Assembly (NCBI GenBank): GCA_007135895.1
Contig: SLHZ01000155.1
Span: forward strand, 1 to 6,450
Length of the DNA: 6,450 bases
Reading direction: 5' to 3'
From: Balneolales bacterium
GTDB taxonomy: Bacteria; Bacteroidota; Rhodothermia; Balneolales; Natronogracilivirgulaceae
Both the position numbers and the translations under genes were made by a program. The notes beneath the pieces are model-generated. The model worked only from the letters and a program-made list of their open reading frames with translations. It ran no database searches and had not been told where the DNA came from. Position 1 is the first letter of the stretch. Each line of letters starts with the position of its first letter. This document shows positions 5,297-6,450 of the stretch, piece after piece.

Positions 5297-5942
5297 TCAT
5301 GAAATTTTCGATGAATAATTCCAGTTCCGGCAGATTGGAAATATACGTGGTATGAGAATAACTTTCGGCTATTTCCTTTCCGCCGTACCGGAAGGCCTGA
5401 CCCCCGATGATGACCGGAAGTTCCGGAAAAACCTGTCGGATGTACTGCAACATATTTTTCAGCGCAGGCAGATGGAAGTAAACGCTCAGCGAAAGAGCAA
5501 GCAGATCCGGCTGGACTTTATCCATATACCGGACAAGATCCGGTAAGGGTGTATTGGCACCGGGGAAAAACGTGTCCCAGCCTTTCATTTCAAAGACATC
5601 GGCGGCCATTTTTATACCCACCTGATGCGTCTCATGTTCCACACAGGCCAGCACCGCTTTTCTGGACAACCTTTCCCGGGATATGATGTCACCATAGAGT
5701 TCGTTCATGACCGCCTCGGTGATGGAAGTGGCCGTGTGTTCTTCGGCTACAGTGATCTTGTTGAATTCCCATAGTTCGCCGACCCGGTAGAGAGCCTTGC
5801 GAATCACATTTTCATACAGATCCGTGACGGACTTGCGGTTTCTCAGATAATTCCTGACCAGTTTCGATGCCCCGGCACGATCCCCTTCCAGCAGCTGCAT
5901 CAGAAACTGCTCATCGACTTTACTGACGGTCCCATCAACCAT
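5271..5942 (-). CDS. stand-alone cobalamin-binding protein with CarH-type photoreceptor motif
   Basis: This 223-aa protein has two domains. A four-helix bundle (about 8-88) contains Trp58-x9-Glu68-His69, the W-x9-EH signature described for the light-sensing adenosylcobalamin domains of CarH. A Rossmann-like B12 domain (about 94-215) contains Glu104-x-His106-x-x-Gly109 (lower-axial His motif, with Glu in place of the Asp of methionine synthase), Ser-Leu-Ser at 151-153 and Gly-Gly at 170-171. Unlike CarH it has no MerR DNA-binding domain. The residue after the Trp is Glu, where Thermus CarH has the His that ligates cobalt after illumination. It is the first gene of an overlapping operon with a helical protein and a histidine kinase, which suggests signalling rather than methyl transfer. 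A corrinoid methyl-carrier is the main alternative. I chose ATG 5942 over GTG 5960; neither has a clear ribosome-binding site. Confidence 0.9.
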   Translation of the reverse strand: MVDGTVSKVDEQFLMQLLEGDRAGASKLVRNYLRNRKSVTDLYENVIRKALYRVGELWEFNKITVAEEHTATSITEAVMNELYGDIISRERLSRKAVLACVEHETHQVGIKMAADVFEMKGWDTFFPGANTPLPDLVRYMDKVQPDLLALSLSVYFHLPALKNMLQYIRQVFPELPVIIGGQAFRYGGKEIAESYSHTTYISNLPELELFIENFMNDGQTNPF

Positions 5943-6153
5943 AATAAAACGAATAATCACACATCCGGAACAAGAAAATCCGGCATTGGCAAAGGTGTGT
6001 TTTTAATTGTCTGTTGTGCAGACCCCTGTCCACTCAATTCAGGAGCGACTGTCCACTCATTGCAGGAGCGAATCATACACACATAATAATACCTTTTTTT
6101 CGGAAAAAATTTTCGGAAATAAATCAGAATAAAACCTCGGGATTATCATATGC
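5943..6153. other. upstream region of the B12 sensor operon
   Basis: No gene is supported here. The region should hold the operon promoter, but I could not identify convincing promoter boxes. It contains a 15-nt inverted repeat at 6009-6023 (GTCTG, 5-nt spacer, CAGAC), the pair of 23-bp direct repeats listed separately, and an A/T-rich stretch at 6092-6120 with the motif TTTCGGAAA twice. Confidence 0.45.
6026..6071. repeat. two 23-bp direct repeats upstream of the B12 sensor operon
   Basis: Bases 6026-6048 and 6049-6071 are head-to-tail copies (CTGTCCACTCA, three variable bases, CAGGAGCGA) matching at 21 of 23 positions. They lie about 85-130 bp before the B12 gene start and could be paired regulator sites, or another small tandem array of the kind scattered through this window. 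Confidence 0.8.
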
Positions 6154-6228
6154 CCTTCGGATCTATATCAACCCCGGATCAATATTTAACCTCCGGATTA
6201 ATACATGAACTCCGGATTAATACAGAAA
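6154..6228. repeat. degenerate tandem repeat of about 19 bp
   Basis: Four units begin near 6154, 6172, 6190 and 6210, each with CTCCGGATTAATA or a decayed version. A weaker copy may precede at 6135. The last two are the most alike. The array ends just inside the 5' side of the T9SS-domain relic. Confidence 0.65.
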
Positions 6229-6378
6229 CCCAAACAGCCACAATGGGATTTTGGATGCGAAGCCGGCTGGCACGAGGTGACCTTTGACGCCGGGGATATC
6301 TCCAGCGGCCTCTATCTCTGCCGGATCCATGCGGTAGTGGCATTCCTTCAGACCCGTTAAATGATGCTGGTTCGGTAA
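6205..6378 (+). pseudogene. relic of a T9SS C-terminal sorting domain with an internal stop
   Basis: In one frame the translation reads Ala-Gly-Trp-His-Glu-Val-Thr-Phe-Asp-Ala-Gly, then Ser-Ser-Gly-Leu-Tyr-Leu-Cys-Arg-Ile, then Phe-Leu-Gln-Thr-Arg, TAA (6358-6360), Met-Met-Leu-Val-Arg, TAA (6376-6378). Sorting domains normally end Gln-Thr-Arg-Lys-Met-Met-Leu-Val-Lys/Arg, so the first TAA is most simply a Lys codon AAA changed to TAA. Upstream, the conserved Asn-Pro-Phe-Asn-Pro entry and the whole passenger are missing. The frame runs back only to an ATG at 6205 behind a stop, where it enters the 19-bp repeats. The domain aligns with the end of the secreted protein at 806-3124 but is on the opposite strand. 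This looks like the leftover end of a deleted surface-protein gene. Confidence 0.75.
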
Positions 6379-6450
6379 TTATTGCCGGTCAATACAGTCC
6401 GACTCCCATCTAAAACCCATTTCACATAAGACTACTTATACGGCATTTCC

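Noticed and set aside
6009..6023. CarH/LitR-type operator (ACAA-containing direct repeats) upstream of the B12 gene
   Set aside because: Only one ACAA unit fits the remembered pattern and the neighbouring one does not, so there is no tandem array of the expected kind.
6083..6120. Promoter with TATTAT -10 on the minus strand for the B12 operon
   Set aside because: No acceptable -35 at normal spacing and no Bacteroidota-type -7/-33 pair could be found.

Overview
The window looks like chromosomal DNA of a member of the Bacteroidota/Balneolota/Rhodothermota group. The main evidence is a 791-codon secreted protein ending in a type IX secretion (T9SS) sorting domain with a Tyr-Pro-Asn-Pro-Phe-Asn-Pro entry motif. 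Also consistent are a second, decayed T9SS sorting domain at the right end and the general lack of strong Shine-Dalgarno sequences. The phylum is inferred from memory of these families; no 16S or other marker gene is present.

All intact genes lie on the minus strand, so in transcription order they read from right to left. (1) 5942-3552 is a tightly overlapping three-gene operon: a stand-alone cobalamin-binding protein with the W-x9-EH signature of CarH-type B12 photoreceptors, a 150-aa all-helical protein of unknown function, and a soluble PAS-like histidine kinase without transmembrane segments. The most economical reading is a light- (or cobalamin-) responsive signalling module in which the B12 protein is the sensor and the kinase the output. 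No response regulator is in view. (2) 3551-3130 is an intergenic stretch made almost entirely of three different short tandem-repeat arrays (20, 21/42 and 18 bp). (3) 3124-806 encodes a secreted LVIVD-repeat beta-propeller protein with a C-terminal T9SS signal. (4) 805-406 has no protein gene but holds a well-formed integron attC recombination site (515-595). (5) 405-1 is a DinJ/RelB-type antitoxin with a 20-bp palindromic operator inside its promoter, followed by the start of a YafQ-type toxin that runs off the left edge.

On the plus strand at the right end, 6205-6378 is a relic of another T9SS sorting domain, cut short by one nonsense codon.

The most unusual property is the density of unrelated short tandem arrays with units of about 18-23 bp. 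They occur between genes, in the 5' end and signal-peptide region of the secreted protein, across the kinase stop codon, and as six in-frame 7-residue repeats inside the kinase PAS-like domain. There is also a separate 33-bp duplication beside the kinase N box. The units differ from array to array, so this looks like a replication or repair habit of the genome rather than one repeat family.
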